This document shows, in pieces, positions 51,494 to 61,282 of a stretch of DNA of 64,000 bases; the stretch's first letter is position 1, and every line of letters begins with the position of its first letter. Source of the stretch: an uncultured Pseudodesulfovibrio sp. (GTDB lineage: Bacteria; Desulfobacterota; Desulfovibrionia; Desulfovibrionales; Desulfovibrionaceae). The DNA lies in NCBI RefSeq assembly GCF_963677845.1, contig NZ_OY782498.1:2549518-2613517 (forward strand). The letters run 5' to 3'. The notes under the pieces are model-generated. The model searched no databases. It was given only the letters and a program-made list of their open reading frames with translations, and was not told the DNA's origin. The translations under genes were made by a program, and so were the position numbers.

Positions 51494-51991
51494 CTAGTCT
51501 TGATAGGCTCCGGCAGAATACGTCAATTCATAGCTGTGACTATAGATTTCGATGATGTTGCCAAATGGATCTTCACAATACACCATGCGATATGGCTTCT
51601 CGCCGGGGTAATATTCTCGCACAGGCATACGTTGCCTACCGCCGCTAGCGACGATCTTGGCAGCAAGGCCTTCGACATCCGGGTCTTGCACGCTGAAATG
51701 GAAAACACCGGTCTTCCAGAACTCGAAATTATTTTCTCTGCGTTCAGAGTTGGGGAACTCAAATATTTCGACACCGATCTTGTCACCTGTTGAGAGATGG
51801 GCAATCTTAAAACTTCCCCATCCCTCGCCAAAGACATCATTGCACATCACACCAATTGCAGAATCGTCCTGTTTGATTTCGGTAGGTTCCATAATCAGAT
51901 ACCACCCTAACACCTTGGTGTAAAAGTTGACTGCCTCTTCAAGGTTTGTCACGGTGATTCCAATATGAGAAAAAGTTCTTGGATAGGTCAT
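51494..51991 (-). CDS. VOC-family (glyoxalase/dioxygenase-fold) protein
   Basis: The start at 51991 follows CAAGGAGAAAATT. The 165-residue protein has the paired beta-alpha-beta modules of the VOC fold: FSHIGITVTNLEEAVNFYTKVLGW with metal-ligand-type His, a central ..GVEIFEFP, VFHFSVQDPDVEGLAAKI, and Glu in FGNIIEIYSHSY. These metal-ligand positions suggest a metal-dependent lyase or dioxygenase; the substrate is unknown. It is divergent from an HxlR regulator. Confidence 0.83.
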   Translation of the reverse strand: MTYPRTFSHIGITVTNLEEAVNFYTKVLGWYLIMEPTEIKQDDSAIGVMCNDVFGEGWGSFKIAHLSTGDKIGVEIFEFPNSERRENNFEFWKTGVFHFSVQDPDVEGLAAKIVASGGRQRMPVREYYPGEKPYRMVYCEDPFGNIIEIYSHSYELTYSAGAYQD

Positions 51992-52136
51992 AATTTTCTC
52001 CTTGTTGTGTTTGGTCAACAAACAATAACCGTTCAAAATTATTGCGCAAGAAGGCACTTTCCCCTTCGTGACGAACCAATTGGTAAGAATAGTGTAATCT
52101 CGTCATGATTGCATATTAACTTTTTTGAAGGAAATT

Positions 52137-52478
52137 ATGATTACATTCAAAAACAAACAATTTCGCTGCCCGGTCGAAGTTACAGTTGGGCTGATCAGTG
52201 GAAAATGGAAGAGCCTAATTCTATGGCATCTGCATGATGGGAGTATACGATATAAAGAGTTGGAACGCATTGTTCCTGGAGTGAGCCAAAAGATGCTCAC
52301 CCAACAGCTGAAAGAGATGGAAGAAGACAAGCTCTTAACCCGTACTGTCTTCCCGGAAGTTCCGCCGCGAGTCGAATACGGATTAACCGAACTGGGGCAC
52401 AGTGTATTTCCGATACTTGAAATGATGCACAACTGGGCAATGGATAATTTGAGAATTGAACCGACTGAAGAGTCGTGA
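52137..52478 (+). CDS. HxlR-family transcriptional regulator
   Basis: The start at 52137 follows GAAGGAAATT. The 113-residue protein is a winged helix of the HxlR type: CPVEVTVGLISGKWKSLILW, L..G..RYKELERIVPGVSQKMLTQQLKEME, then VPPRVEYGLTELG. HxlR regulators bind redox-active aldehydes or quinones in several cases. Divergence from the VOC gene (145 bases) suggests it controls that gene and itself. Confidence 0.87.
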   Translation: MITFKNKQFRCPVEVTVGLISGKWKSLILWHLHDGSIRYKELERIVPGVSQKMLTQQLKEMEEDKLLTRTVFPEVPPRVEYGLTELGHSVFPILEMMHNWAMDNLRIEPTEES

Positions 52479-52738
52479 GCAAAATTAAACTTCTCATTTT
52501 TGCATATTAGAAAGACTACGACACTCTATCGTCCAAAAAACTATGACGCACTTGAAAAGCGGACGATTTTAGTCAAAGTCGCATTGACGACATAATCAAA
52601 GGATTAGAGAAATAGTCAACGATTACGAACCAATAAGCATAGACCACGCCACTGGTAGCGACTGACTTTTATAAAATTCCGCCAATCGAACTTCAAAATC
52701 AGTCTGACTAACATTCAGTAATATCACCACCTAAGGCC

Positions 52739-52768
52739 CCAATTCTACATGGCAGAATTGGTGCTTTT
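52739..52768 (+). terminator. weak terminator in the gap before the glutamate synthase gene
   Basis: CCAATTCT pairs with AGAATTGG around a seven-base loop and is followed after TGC by a T-rich run. The rest of the gap (52479-52992) is A+T-rich and shows no gene I can support. Confidence 0.5.
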
Positions 52769-52992
52769 CCTTTTTCAAAGGGCTATACATTGTTCCATAC
52801 TTCAAAAGTCGGCAATCCCGACAAGAATTCGCCATTCCATATTTATTCAGTCAACTTTTTCGATAAAAATACATTTTTGTAGAGAAATACTGCTTCTTTG
52901 TCATTTTTGACTATCGATAAATGATGACAAAGGTAAAATCTGCTGATAATAGGCAAAAACCTCAAACCAAAAGACGCATAAAGGGAGAGTTT

Positions 52993-54621
52993 ATGACAAA
53001 TTGGTCAAAAAGTAATGACGTGCTTGGAAGTGTGAACCGCGGAAATGCCATTGAGTCTGGATTATGCACATTGTGCAGAGCGGATTGTCAGGGCAAATGT
53101 GAGACATGGCTCTCGTCTCTGCGAGGCCGTGAAATGCTCTATCCCAGAGATTTCGGACTGGTTACCGCCGGCAGCGGCAACACGACTCACGTAGGCGTTT
53201 CCTACAACTCGCTGCGCATTCAAGGATTAAATTACGGCGCCACGGGTTCTGTAGATACCGATCAGGATCTGCTGTTCACCGACGTCAACCTTGAGACATC
53301 TTTCGGAGCCAAGGAAAAAACCAAGTGCAAGGTGCCCTTCATGACCGGCGCACTCGGCTCCACTTTCATCGCCGCAAAATACTGGGATGCATTTGCCGCA
53401 GGCTGTGCCTTGGTCGGTGCCCCCATCGTTGTCGGTGAAAACGTTGTTGGTGTGGACCGCGAGTCCGAAATCAAGGACGGACGTATCGTCAAGGCTCCTG
53501 AATTGGAACGCCGCATTGACACCTACATGCGATACTATGACGGCTACGGTGCAATCATCGTCCAAATGAACGTTGAGGACACTCGCAACGGCGTTGCCGA
53601 ATACGTGGCTGAAAAGTATGGCGACAAGGTCATCATCGAACTGAAGTGGGGCCAGGGCGCAAAGAATATCGGTGGCGAAATCGAAGTCACCAGTCTTGAT
53701 TACGCCCAGTTCCTGAAAGATCGTGGCTACCTTGTCGACCCGGACCCGGCAAAACCCGAAGTCAAAGAAGGTTACAAACGCGGCGCAATCACTCATTTTG
53801 CTCGCCACAGCCGTCTCGGCTACACTGACCTCAGTTCTTACGAACAAGTGCATGATGACTTTATGACTTCGGTCAACTATCTGCGCAAACTCGGCTTCAA
53901 GCGTATTTCCCTCAAAACCGGCTCCTACGGTATGGAAGCATTGGCCATGGCCATCAAGTTCGCCTCCGAAGCTGAGCTTGATCTGTTGACCATGGACGGT
54001 TCCGGTGGTGGTACCGGCATGAGTCCTTGGAATATGATGGAAACATGGGGTGTCCCCTCCATCCTTCTGCATGCCAAGGCCCATGAGTACGCCAGTCATC
54101 TGGCCGCTCAAGGCAAAAATGTCGTCGACATGTCCTTCGCAGGCGGATTCGCCAAAGGAAGCAGCATCTTCAAGGCCCTTGCCATGGGTGCTCCCTACAC
54201 AAAACTGATTTGCATGGGCCGCGCCATGATGATTCCCGGCTTCCTCGGCTCCAATATCGAAGGTGTCCTCTTCCCCGAACGTAAGGAAGCCGTTTGCGGC
54301 AACTGGGACAAACTCCCCGCAGCTGTGGCCAAGTACGGCGATACTGCCGACAAAATCTTCGCCTGCTATCAGGATGTGGAGAAGAAAGTCGGCAAGGAAG
54401 AAATGAAAAATGTACCCTTGGGCGCTCTGGGTATCTGGTGTCTCGTAGACAAACTCTCCGCAGGCCTGCAGCAGCTCATGGCCGGAGCTCGTAAATTCGA
54501 CCTGGACGACATCACCCGTAATGATATCGCTTCAGGCAACCGTGAGACAGAAAAGGAAACCGGCATTCCGTTCATCACCGACGTCATGGATGAAACCGCC
54601 AAGAAAATCCTGGATATGTAA
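52993..54621 (+). CDS. glutamate synthase-family FMN-binding protein
   Basis: The start at 52993 follows GGGAGAG; an in-frame ATG at 52921 lacks a site and would add an unconserved basic leader. The 542-residue protein has an N-terminal Cys cluster (CTLCRADCQGKC), then a glutamate-synthase-type TIM barrel: KWGQGAKNIGGEI, the FMN-binding LLTMDGSGGGTGMSP, MSFAGGFAKGS and GAPYTKLICMGRAMM. This is the archaeal-type GltB FMN domain without the amidotransferase domain. It could form glutamate from 2-oxoglutarate with partners, or serve another FMN-dependent reaction. A strong terminator follows. Confidence 0.83.
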   Translation: MTNWSKSNDVLGSVNRGNAIESGLCTLCRADCQGKCETWLSSLRGREMLYPRDFGLVTAGSGNTTHVGVSYNSLRIQGLNYGATGSVDTDQDLLFTDVNLETSFGAKEKTKCKVPFMTGALGSTFIAAKYWDAFAAGCALVGAPIVVGENVVGVDRESEIKDGRIVKAPELERRIDTYMRYYDGYGAIIVQMNVEDTRNGVAEYVAEKYGDKVIIELKWGQGAKNIGGEIEVTSLDYAQFLKDRGYLVDPDPAKPEVKEGYKRGAITHFARHSRLGYTDLSSYEQVHDDFMTSVNYLRKLGFKRISLKTGSYGMEALAMAIKFASEAELDLLTMDGSGGGTGMSPWNMMETWGVPSILLHAKAHEYASHLAAQGKNVVDMSFAGGFAKGSSIFKALAMGAPYTKLICMGRAMMIPGFLGSNIEGVLFPERKEAVCGNWDKLPAAVAKYGDTADKIFACYQDVEKKVGKEEMKNVPLGALGIWCLVDKLSAGLQQLMAGARKFDLDDITRNDIASGNRETEKETGIPFITDVMDETAKKILDM

Positions 54622-54640
54622 TACCATCATTCAAGCTATA

Positions 54641-54674
54641 AAAAGGCCCGTGCAGAAGCGCGGGCCTTTTTTTT
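54641..54674 (+). terminator. terminator of the glutamate synthase-family gene
   Basis: AAAAGGCCCG pairs with CGGGCCTTTT around a ten-base loop, with further T residues. Confidence 0.9.
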
Positions 54675-54696
54675 GACAAAAATATTCTTCAACAAC

Positions 54697-55428
54697 CTAT
54701 TTACGATAATTCCCTGTAATGTCAGGGAGGATCTTCCCCATCGTCCCATCCGACTCCATCGATGTAAGAGCGAGAGAAATTTTCCGAGCCAGCGCCCTCC
54801 CTTCATCCGAGGGTTGGAAAGCGATATACACAGGTTGCTCGTCAAGAATGGCGGAAAGATCATAATGAAAACCGGACAATCCCACTTTCTCAATGGCATA
54901 TAGAGCCGTGTACCCATCGGCAACAACGGCATCAATCCGCCCCTCAAGTAGTTTCAACAAACTCCCCTCTGTCGTATCAGCATAATCGATGTCGATGTCT
55001 TCATTCATCAGAATTGAACGAGGATAAGCAAACCCTCGCGTCAGTCCAATTCGTTTCCCTTCCAAAGAATCAACATTTTTGGGAATTGATTCGCCTCTTC
55101 TGACAAACGCGTGTACCTGTTTGGAAAAAATCTGCCGGGTCAAGGCTGCATCAAGGGCAAGAGTGGGCCGTAAAGCCGGTATAATTCCCATAACATCACC
55201 ATCTTCAAAATATCGCATAGCCCGCTTTGCCGGGACCAAACGCATGGTATAATGAATCCCGGCCCTCTGAGCTGCTTCCTTGAAAAGCTCTATGAAGGCA
55301 CCGTTTTCTTTGTCGTCAACGAGTAAGGGGATATGATAGCACGCAATCTTATATGGTTGCGAGTCATCCGCTTCAACAAAAGGGATGATAAACATGAAGA
55401 ACATGAAAAAAAGAGAAATAAAACGCAT
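54697..55428 (-). CDS. periplasmic solute-binding protein (SBP_bac_3-like)
   Basis: The start at 55428 follows GAGGCG. The 243-residue protein has a signal peptide (FISLFFMFFMFIIPFVEA) and then a type II periplasmic-binding fold: IACYHIPLLVDDKENGAFIELFKEAAQRAG, LEGKRIGLTRGF, and LLEGRIDAVVADGYTALY. There is no permease or kinase gene nearby. Solitary proteins of this kind often feed sensors or substitute for ABC partners elsewhere. Confidence 0.82.
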   Translation of the reverse strand: MRFISLFFMFFMFIIPFVEADDSQPYKIACYHIPLLVDDKENGAFIELFKEAAQRAGIHYTMRLVPAKRAMRYFEDGDVMGIIPALRPTLALDAALTRQIFSKQVHAFVRRGESIPKNVDSLEGKRIGLTRGFAYPRSILMNEDIDIDYADTTEGSLLKLLEGRIDAVVADGYTALYAIEKVGLSGFHYDLSAILDEQPVYIAFQPSDEGRALARKISLALTSMESDGTMGKILPDITGNYRK

Positions 55429-55534
55429 ATACGCCTCACAGAACAACTGCCATTCCCTATCCTTTTCGATACTTCATAGTGTATGCTATGTTTTTTAAAA
55501 AGAAAACCTCCTCCACTTGCCACAAAGAACGAAA

Positions 55535-55560
55535 AAGGCCCCTACCATACGGCAGGAGCC
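55535..55560 (-). terminator. minus-strand terminator after the MCP gene
   Basis: On the minus strand GGCTCCTGCC and GGTAGGGGCC pair imperfectly around GTAT, followed by TTTTTTCG. Confidence 0.7.
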
Positions 55561-55584
55561 TGAGTGTTGACAAAATTGACAAGA

Positions 55585-57609
55585 CTAGAAACGTTCAAAA
55601 TCCTCGTCGTCCATATTCATATCAACACCTTGACTTGCAGAAGGCTTCGGAGAGCTTTGCGGCAAGGGTTGAGGAGTATGCGTAGCGGAAGTGACAACCT
55701 TTGAACGGGAGGACATGCCACGGACATGCCCTATCTTGAAAAAGCTCATAGTCATCTGCATCTGTGTTGCCTGACCCGACAACTCCTCAGAAGTCGAAGC
55801 CATCTCCTCGGAAGCCGCGGCATTCTGCTGAATGATCTGATCCAACTGCTGAATAGCCGTGTTGATTTGACTAACTCCAGCATCCTGTTCATTGGATGCA
55901 GCGGTAATTTCCTGAACCAATTCAGCCGTTTTTTGGATATCAGGGACAATTTTCTGCAACATTTCACCAGCTCCTTCAGCCACTTGCACACTTGAGGACG
56001 AAAGTTCGCTAATTTCTGAGGCAGCAGTCCCGGATCGCTCGGCAAGCTTTCTAACTTCTGCGGCCACAACCGCAAAACCTTTACCATGTTCACCAGCTCG
56101 AGCTGCTTCAATCGCCGCGTTCAAAGCAAGCAGATTGGTCTGCCGAGCAATATCCTCAATAATGGAAATCTTTTCGGCAATATCCTTCATGGCCTGAACA
56201 GTCTGCAAGACAGCGTCGCCACCCTTCCGGGCATCCACGGCAGCCTGTTTCGATATCTTTTCCGTTTGTTGTGCATTATCCGCACTCTGGCGAACATTGG
56301 CCCCCATCTCTTCCATGGAGGAAGACACCTCCTCAATGGAGGCAGCCTGCTCGGTAGCCCCCTGAGACAGACTCTGGGATGAAGAAGACATTTCTTCACT
56401 GCCCGAGGCTACATTATCAGAGGCTGATTGAACTTCCTGAACCACACCTCGCAATTTATCGACCATTTCATTCAAGGCATTAGCCAGATCACCGATCTCG
56501 TCCTTCTGAACAACATCAAGCTTTTCAGAAAAATTGCCGTTCGCCATTTCCTGAGCGAAAGTGACCCCCTTAAAAATAGGCCCGGTAATACCCCGAGTCA
56601 GAAGTACTCCCAACAACAAGGCTATGAAAACACCTGCGATCACTCCGACAACAGCCAACAACTTAGCAAAATCTGCTCCGGCTTCAGCTTCATGAACAGA
56701 TCGGTCAGATTCTTCCAAATTGAATTTAACCAGCTTGTCCATCACATTCATGGTCTTTTCCTGACCAACAGCGGACTCGCCCATAAGGATTTTGGTCATT
56801 TCATCGAAGGTAGTAACAGACAGTTGCGCTGATTCGCGAAGCTTATTAAAATATCCAAAAACATCTTCAGCAGCTGGCATCATCTGCCCTTCATACGCTT
56901 CAAAAGCTTCACCATTCTGCCCTTGCCTGCTCGCTTCTTTGATTCTGGCGACTGCCTGATGAAAATGATCATGTGGCTTACGCACATCTTTCAGTATCTT
57001 GGCAATTTCAGGATTTGTTGTTGTATATGAAGCCAGCCATTGACCGAAACGACATTGAGTAGGGTCATCCCCTCCCTCAAACGAACTCCCAGCAGCAAGC
57101 AATTCACCGACTTTGGCAGCCAACTGATAATGATCACTCGTAAACAACCATAGATTCTTCATGTACTGTTCAGGATTAAGAATATCGAGTGCCAACAACT
57201 TCTTTGATGTCTCAACCGCCTGATTATTACTTTTAGACCACGCACCAACTTCGGCAAGGAACTCCTTGCTCAATTGTTCCTCTTCAGGGGAACGGTCCAA
57301 TGTAGAATAAACTTTAAAATTTTCACCATAGGCAGCCCTGTTTGTGGCAAGTACCTCATACTGAGACTTTCGTACTGCCTCATCAAGTCCTGGCGACATC
57401 AAAGTGCGCATCCCAACCATTGCCGAGTTCAAATGAGATTCCATTTGCAACAAAGCTTCTACCTTCGGCATGCTTTTATCGCCAAGGGTAATGACATGTT
57501 CTTCCATGGAATCAAGTTCAACGTAACCGATAACACCAACAACTAAAGTAATTAGTGCTGTAGCGATGAAACCACCAATCAACTTTACGCTCAGTTTAAT
57601 ATTCTTCAT
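55585..57609 (-). CDS. methyl-accepting chemotaxis protein with CZB-like domain
   Basis: The start at 57609 follows GGGAGAG. The 674-residue protein has an N-terminal transmembrane helix ([19 protein letters not shown]), a periplasmic four-helix domain with a CZB-like zinc-binding segment (HY..., [12 protein letters not shown], about 165-235), a second membrane helix ([19 protein letters not shown], about 325-345), HAMP, and the MCP signalling core with [19 protein letters not shown]. The C-terminus [12 protein letters not shown] resembles a flexible tether. It probably senses a ligand or zinc/hypochlorite-type stress; the ligand is unknown. Confidence 0.87.
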   Translation of the reverse strand: MKNIKLSVKLIGGFIATALITLVVGVIGYVELDSMEEHVITLGDKSMPKVEALLQMESHLNSAMVGMRTLMSPGLDEAVRKSQYEVLATNRAAYGENFKVYSTLDRSPEEEQLSKEFLAEVGAWSKSNNQAVETSKKLLALDILNPEQYMKNLWLFTSDHYQLAAKVGELLAAGSSFEGGDDPTQCRFGQWLASYTTTNPEIAKILKDVRKPHDHFHQAVARIKEASRQGQNGEAFEAYEGQMMPAAEDVFGYFNKLRESAQLSVTTFDEMTKILMGESAVGQEKTMNVMDKLVKFNLEESDRSVHEAEAGADFAKLLAVVGVIAGVFIALLLGVLLTRGITGPIFKGVTFAQEMANGNFSEKLDVVQKDEIGDLANALNEMVDKLRGVVQEVQSASDNVASGSEEMSSSSQSLSQGATEQAASIEEVSSSMEEMGANVRQSADNAQQTEKISKQAAVDARKGGDAVLQTVQAMKDIAEKISIIEDIARQTNLLALNAAIEAARAGEHGKGFAVVAAEVRKLAERSGTAASEISELSSSSVQVAEGAGEMLQKIVPDIQKTAELVQEITAASNEQDAGVSQINTAIQQLDQIIQQNAAASEEMASTSEELSGQATQMQMTMSFFKIGHVRGMSSRSKVVTSATHTPQPLPQSSPKPSASQGVDMNMDDEDFERF

Positions 57610-57838
57610 ATCTCTCTCCCTCATTTCCTCATATTAGTCCTACGCATACTCTCTACTCATGGCACAGGGTGTAATTATTACCTATTATAATGTCACAAAA
57701 AAACGATGACACGCTCTCACTATAAAAGAACAAGCAACTATTTCCCCCAGATTCTCAAACGAGCATTTATGCACAAGGATCTTTTTTTACGTGAGGCGAA
57801 CTCTGTCAAAATATCCTGTTATAAAATCAATGAGAATC

Positions 57839-57858
57839 ACATGAATCAATGTTCATGT
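57839..57858. promoter_or_regulatory. CRP/FNR-like palindrome upstream of the NrfH/HAO operon
   Basis: ACATGAA-TCAATG-TTCATGT is a seven-base inverted repeat with a six-base spacer. The ATGAA-N6-TTCAT geometry matches the 5-6-5 layout of CRP/FNR-family sites. It lies 118 bases upstream of the first cytochrome ATG, in an otherwise gene-free A+T-rich gap (57610-57976). Confidence 0.42.
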
Positions 57859-57976
57859 TAAAAAACACAAAAATGTAATGGCTTTTCCCTCTGAATTTGC
57901 TATTTTGGCTGTATCCCTTTTTTTCTGGACCGGGGGCATTTGGTCTTGAAAAGAAGCACTACAACCAGGAGGAGGT

Positions 57977-58549
57977 ATGGAGCGAAAAACCAAGTCGATT
58001 CTGTTGGTTATGTGCGGTATTCTGATCGCATTTCCGCTCTTCAGCATGACGTATTACACCATGGTCAGGACTTCGACTCCGGAGTTCTGCGGCTCTTGTC
58101 ATGAAATCCGACCGGCGGTCATGGCTTGGAAGACATCAACTCATGTCAACAATGGGCAGGGCTTCGTGGCTGACTGTATGGACTGTCACCTCCCTGCACC
58201 ACAAGACACATACGATTTCTTCTTTGCCAAGACAGCTCATGGACTAAAAGACGTTTTCGCCCACTTTACGGGCGGAGCCGAAAGCTATGATCGAACCGTT
58301 ATGAAAAAGCGCGTCTGGTCGACCATGAAAAACGACCAATGCATGAAATGTCATCGAAACCTGCTGCACATGCCTGCCAAGCGAGGGGCCATGCTGGCAC
58401 ATCGCAGGGTTCTCTATGCCAATGGAGGCGAAGAATACCGCTGCACCGACTGCCATCGGGACCTCGTGCACAAAGACAGGCAATTCTACGACTACAAGCA
58501 GTTCGCCGCTCCTTACCGGGCGACAGGGCTGCCGAACTTGGGTATCTAA
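57977..58549 (+). CDS. NapC/NrfH-type tetraheme quinol dehydrogenase
   Basis: GGAGGAGGT precedes the ATG. The 190-residue protein has one N-terminal membrane anchor (SILLVMCGILIAFPLFSMTYY) and four CXXCH motifs: CGSCH (Cys38), CMDCH, CMKCH and CTDCH. The segment EFCGSCHEIRP is the usual first-haem region of NrfH/NapC proteins. It should oxidise menaquinol and pass electrons to the octaheme partner encoded 13 bases downstream. By analogy with haoCA of Campylobacterota it may be called HaoC-like; the assignment rests on gene order. Confidence 0.88.
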   Translation: MERKTKSILLVMCGILIAFPLFSMTYYTMVRTSTPEFCGSCHEIRPAVMAWKTSTHVNNGQGFVADCMDCHLPAPQDTYDFFFAKTAHGLKDVFAHFTGGAESYDRTVMKKRVWSTMKNDQCMKCHRNLLHMPAKRGAMLAHRRVLYANGGEEYRCTDCHRDLVHKDRQFYDYKQFAAPYRATGLPNLGI

Positions 58550-58562
58550 AGGAGGGTTTGGA

Positions 58563-59948
58563 ATGCATAGACGACTGAGTCTCTTTCTCGCCATGATCAT
58601 GGCGGTCTCGTTCCTGTCCGTTGCTGTGGCCGGGGCACAGAATTTCCCCAAAGTACGGGAATTCCGCATGGACCGAGCCATACCGCCTCAGGGCACGGCT
58701 TGCATCGAATGTCATAAACAGGAAACTCCCGGTATTTTCGCAGACTGGGCCATGAGCCGTCATGCATCGGCTGGCATAACCTGCCTGGATTGTCATCAGG
58801 CTGAACCCGGTGATCAGGACATCGCAGTAGACCATGAAAAATACTACTCCAAGGGTGATATGCCCATGGGTGAAAAACAGTATTTCGTCCCTATCGCCTC
58901 TCCCGTCACACCAAAAGACTGCTCTCGCTGTCATCCTGATGAAGCCAAACAATACGCCAAGAGCAAACACGCCAATACTATTGAAATCATGTGGAAGCTC
59001 GACCCATGGCTAAACAAGGGCATGAACTCCGACAATGAACGCAAGACAGGGTGTTATTACTGTCACGGCACAGTGCTCAAAATGAAAGACGGCAAGCTCG
59101 ATCCGGCAACATGGCCCAACGTGGGTGTTGGTCGCCTGAACCTCGATGGAAGCCTTGGTAGCTGTACCAGCTGTCATACTCGCCATCGTTTCTCGGTTAT
59201 GGAAGCTCGCAAACCAGAAACCTGCGGCCAATGCCATCTCGGCCCGGACCATCCACAAATTGAAATCTACAACGAATCAAAACACGGCGACATCTATCAA
59301 GCCTTCAAGCACGAGTATAACTTTGACTCTGCTCCCGGCGCATGGACCCCCGGTGTGGATTACCGTGCTCCGACCTGTGCGTCCTGTCATATGTCCGGTG
59401 CAGGCAAACAGCCGACCACTCACGACGTAACAGAACGTCTCTCCTGGGAACTTCAAGCCCCGCTGACCGTTCGTCCGCAGGACTTCAAGCCATTTCCATC
59501 GGGAACCGATTGGAAAGTTGAACGCGACAAGATGAAAGACATCTGCAGGCAATGCCATGGTACGGCATGGATCGATGACCATTACGCCCAGACCGACAAG
59601 GCGGTTGAAGAATACAATGAAATATACTTCAAACCCGCCAAGAAGGTCCTCGACGAATTGTACGAAAAGGGTCTGCTCGACAAATCCAAGTTCTTCGACG
59701 AAGAATTAGAAGTCGAATACTACGAACTCTGGCATCATGAAGGCCGTCGTGCCCGCATGGGTTCTGCCATGATGGCCCCGGACTACGCATGGTGGCATGG
59801 CTTCTATGAATGCAAAAACCGATACAATAGGTTCATGGAAGAAGCGCGCCATCTGATTGAAACCAACACCAAGGCCTACAAGTATCCCGACTTCCCGAAT
59901 ACAGGCGGCGATACCACAAGACCGGTGGAAATCTTCGGCAAAAAGTAA
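58563..59948 (+). CDS. haoA: octaheme hydroxylamine oxidoreductase-family cytochrome (probable reductive HAO)
   Basis: The start at 58563 follows AAAGGAGGG. The 461-residue protein has a signal peptide ending near VAGAQ and eight CXXCH motifs (CIECH at Cys47, CLDCH, CSRCH, CYYCH, CTSCH, CGQCH, CASCH, CRQCH). The HAO-type C-terminus includes SAMMAPDYAWWHGFYECKNR. Paired with an NrfH-like protein it fits the reductive (epsilon-type) HAO group thought to reduce nitrite and/or hydroxylamine to ammonia. Whether the P460 cross-linking Tyr is present needs alignment. There is no NrfA gene nearby. Confidence 0.85.
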   Translation: MHRRLSLFLAMIMAVSFLSVAVAGAQNFPKVREFRMDRAIPPQGTACIECHKQETPGIFADWAMSRHASAGITCLDCHQAEPGDQDIAVDHEKYYSKGDMPMGEKQYFVPIASPVTPKDCSRCHPDEAKQYAKSKHANTIEIMWKLDPWLNKGMNSDNERKTGCYYCHGTVLKMKDGKLDPATWPNVGVGRLNLDGSLGSCTSCHTRHRFSVMEARKPETCGQCHLGPDHPQIEIYNESKHGDIYQAFKHEYNFDSAPGAWTPGVDYRAPTCASCHMSGAGKQPTTHDVTERLSWELQAPLTVRPQDFKPFPSGTDWKVERDKMKDICRQCHGTAWIDDHYAQTDKAVEEYNEIYFKPAKKVLDELYEKGLLDKSKFFDEELEVEYYELWHHEGRRARMGSAMMAPDYAWWHGFYECKNRYNRFMEEARHLIETNTKAYKYPDFPNTGGDTTRPVEIFGKK

Positions 59949-59967
59949 TCTAAACGCACCCAAAACC

Positions 59968-60003
59968 AAAGAGAGGGCGAAATGTCGCCCTCTCTTTATT
60001 TTT
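59968..60003 (+). terminator. terminator of the NrfH/HAO operon
   Basis: AAAGAGAGGGCGA pairs with TCGCCCTCTCTTT around AATG, followed by ATTTTTG. Confidence 0.9.
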
Positions 60004-60124
60004 GTGCCCGATACAACATAATCACTTCTCGATTATTGACCTGACCGATAAATCCCGTACTATTTGATCAAAGAGTCAAAAGGGACAATCTTTTTTGCCA
60101 AAGTTTCCAAACAAGGACAAAATC

Positions 60125-61267
60125 ATGACGATTACAGGGGCAGAACTCTTCACTCACTATGCCTCCCCTCAACGTGACTCCAAAGAATCCATCCGGCACA
60201 TATCTAATGGACTTACACAAGAACCGATGCTTTCCTGGTTTGATGCTGTTCCTATGGGTATGACCGTTGTCAACAGAAATAGGCAGATAGTACACTGCAA
60301 CAAAGCATTCGAACAACTCGTACTCAAACCGCGACGAGAGGACATAATCGGATTGCGCCCCGGTGAAGCTTTAAACTGTGTAAACTCACAACTGGTCAAA
60401 GCCGGTTGTGGCTGCTCGGAGTTCTGCAACACCTGTGGAGCTGCCCAGGCAATCATCAAAAGTCTGGAAGGGACAAGCGACTGCAAGGAATGCCGTATGA
60501 TCCGTCTCGTCCATGACTCTGAAGAGCCACTGGACCTACAGATTTACACCAAGCCCATAGAGTTTGAGGGAGAGCCCATGACCGTGGTCTTTACCATGGA
60601 CATCAGCCACGAACTCAAACTTCGTTATTTCAATCGTACATTTCATCACGGACTTATCAACGGCGTAGGCGGTATCGCCTCTCTTACCGAACTAATAGAA
60701 GCCGACCCCAATGATTCTGGTCTATACCAACTGCTCATAGAAGCATCACAGCGGACGCTCAGGGATGTTCTCTATTCCAGAGATGTAACCGCAGCCGAAG
60801 AGGGACGCCTGACGCCAGGCTTTGAGACTTTCGAGGCGAAACCTTTCTTCGAGACGACAATAGCCAAAGAATGTGCCCTCAGAAACATGCAAAACACTGG
60901 TGTTGATATTCACGTATCGGTCAAAACTCTCACAAGCGACAAACGACTGCTTGGGCACGCCCTTCGCAACATGTTATCCAACGCACTGGAGGCGAGTGAA
61001 AGCTCCTCAGATGAAATAACACTAAAGTGCAAACAATGGGATGACGAAAGGTCAGCCATTACGATGACAAACTCTGGAGAAATTCCTTCCATCATTCGAA
61101 AACAAATGTTCAAACGATACATTTCTACCAAATCACGAGATAGGGGACTGGGCAACTACGTTACGAAACTGCTCACCGAAAAATACCTTCAAGGCGAGGT
61201 CCGTTTTTCATCCGATAACGGAATGACCTCCTTCACCCTACTCCTGCCAGCATCCCCCAAAAACTAA
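60125..61267 (+). CDS. PAS sensor histidine kinase with Cys-rich PAS insert
   Basis: The start at 60125 follows AAGGA; an upstream in-frame TTG lacks a site. The 380-residue protein has a PAS domain (about 30-150) whose second half holds a Cys cluster (GCGCSEFCNTCGAAQA and DCKECRM), then a histidine-kinase segment: H box FHHGLINGVGGIASL, N box HALRNMLSNALEA and a short G box DRGLGNYVTKL. No transmembrane helix is seen, so it is cytoplasmic. The Cys pattern suggests metal or redox sensing. It follows the HAO terminator and precedes a diguanylate cyclase gene by 15 bases. Confidence 0.84.
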   Translation: MTITGAELFTHYASPQRDSKESIRHISNGLTQEPMLSWFDAVPMGMTVVNRNRQIVHCNKAFEQLVLKPRREDIIGLRPGEALNCVNSQLVKAGCGCSEFCNTCGAAQAIIKSLEGTSDCKECRMIRLVHDSEEPLDLQIYTKPIEFEGEPMTVVFTMDISHELKLRYFNRTFHHGLINGVGGIASLTELIEADPNDSGLYQLLIEASQRTLRDVLYSRDVTAAEEGRLTPGFETFEAKPFFETTIAKECALRNMQNTGVDIHVSVKTLTSDKRLLGHALRNMLSNALEASESSSDEITLKCKQWDDERSAITMTNSGEIPSIIRKQMFKRYISTKSRDRGLGNYVTKLLTEKYLQGEVRFSSDNGMTSFTLLLPASPKN

Positions 61268-61282
61268 CCCCCGGATATTTCT

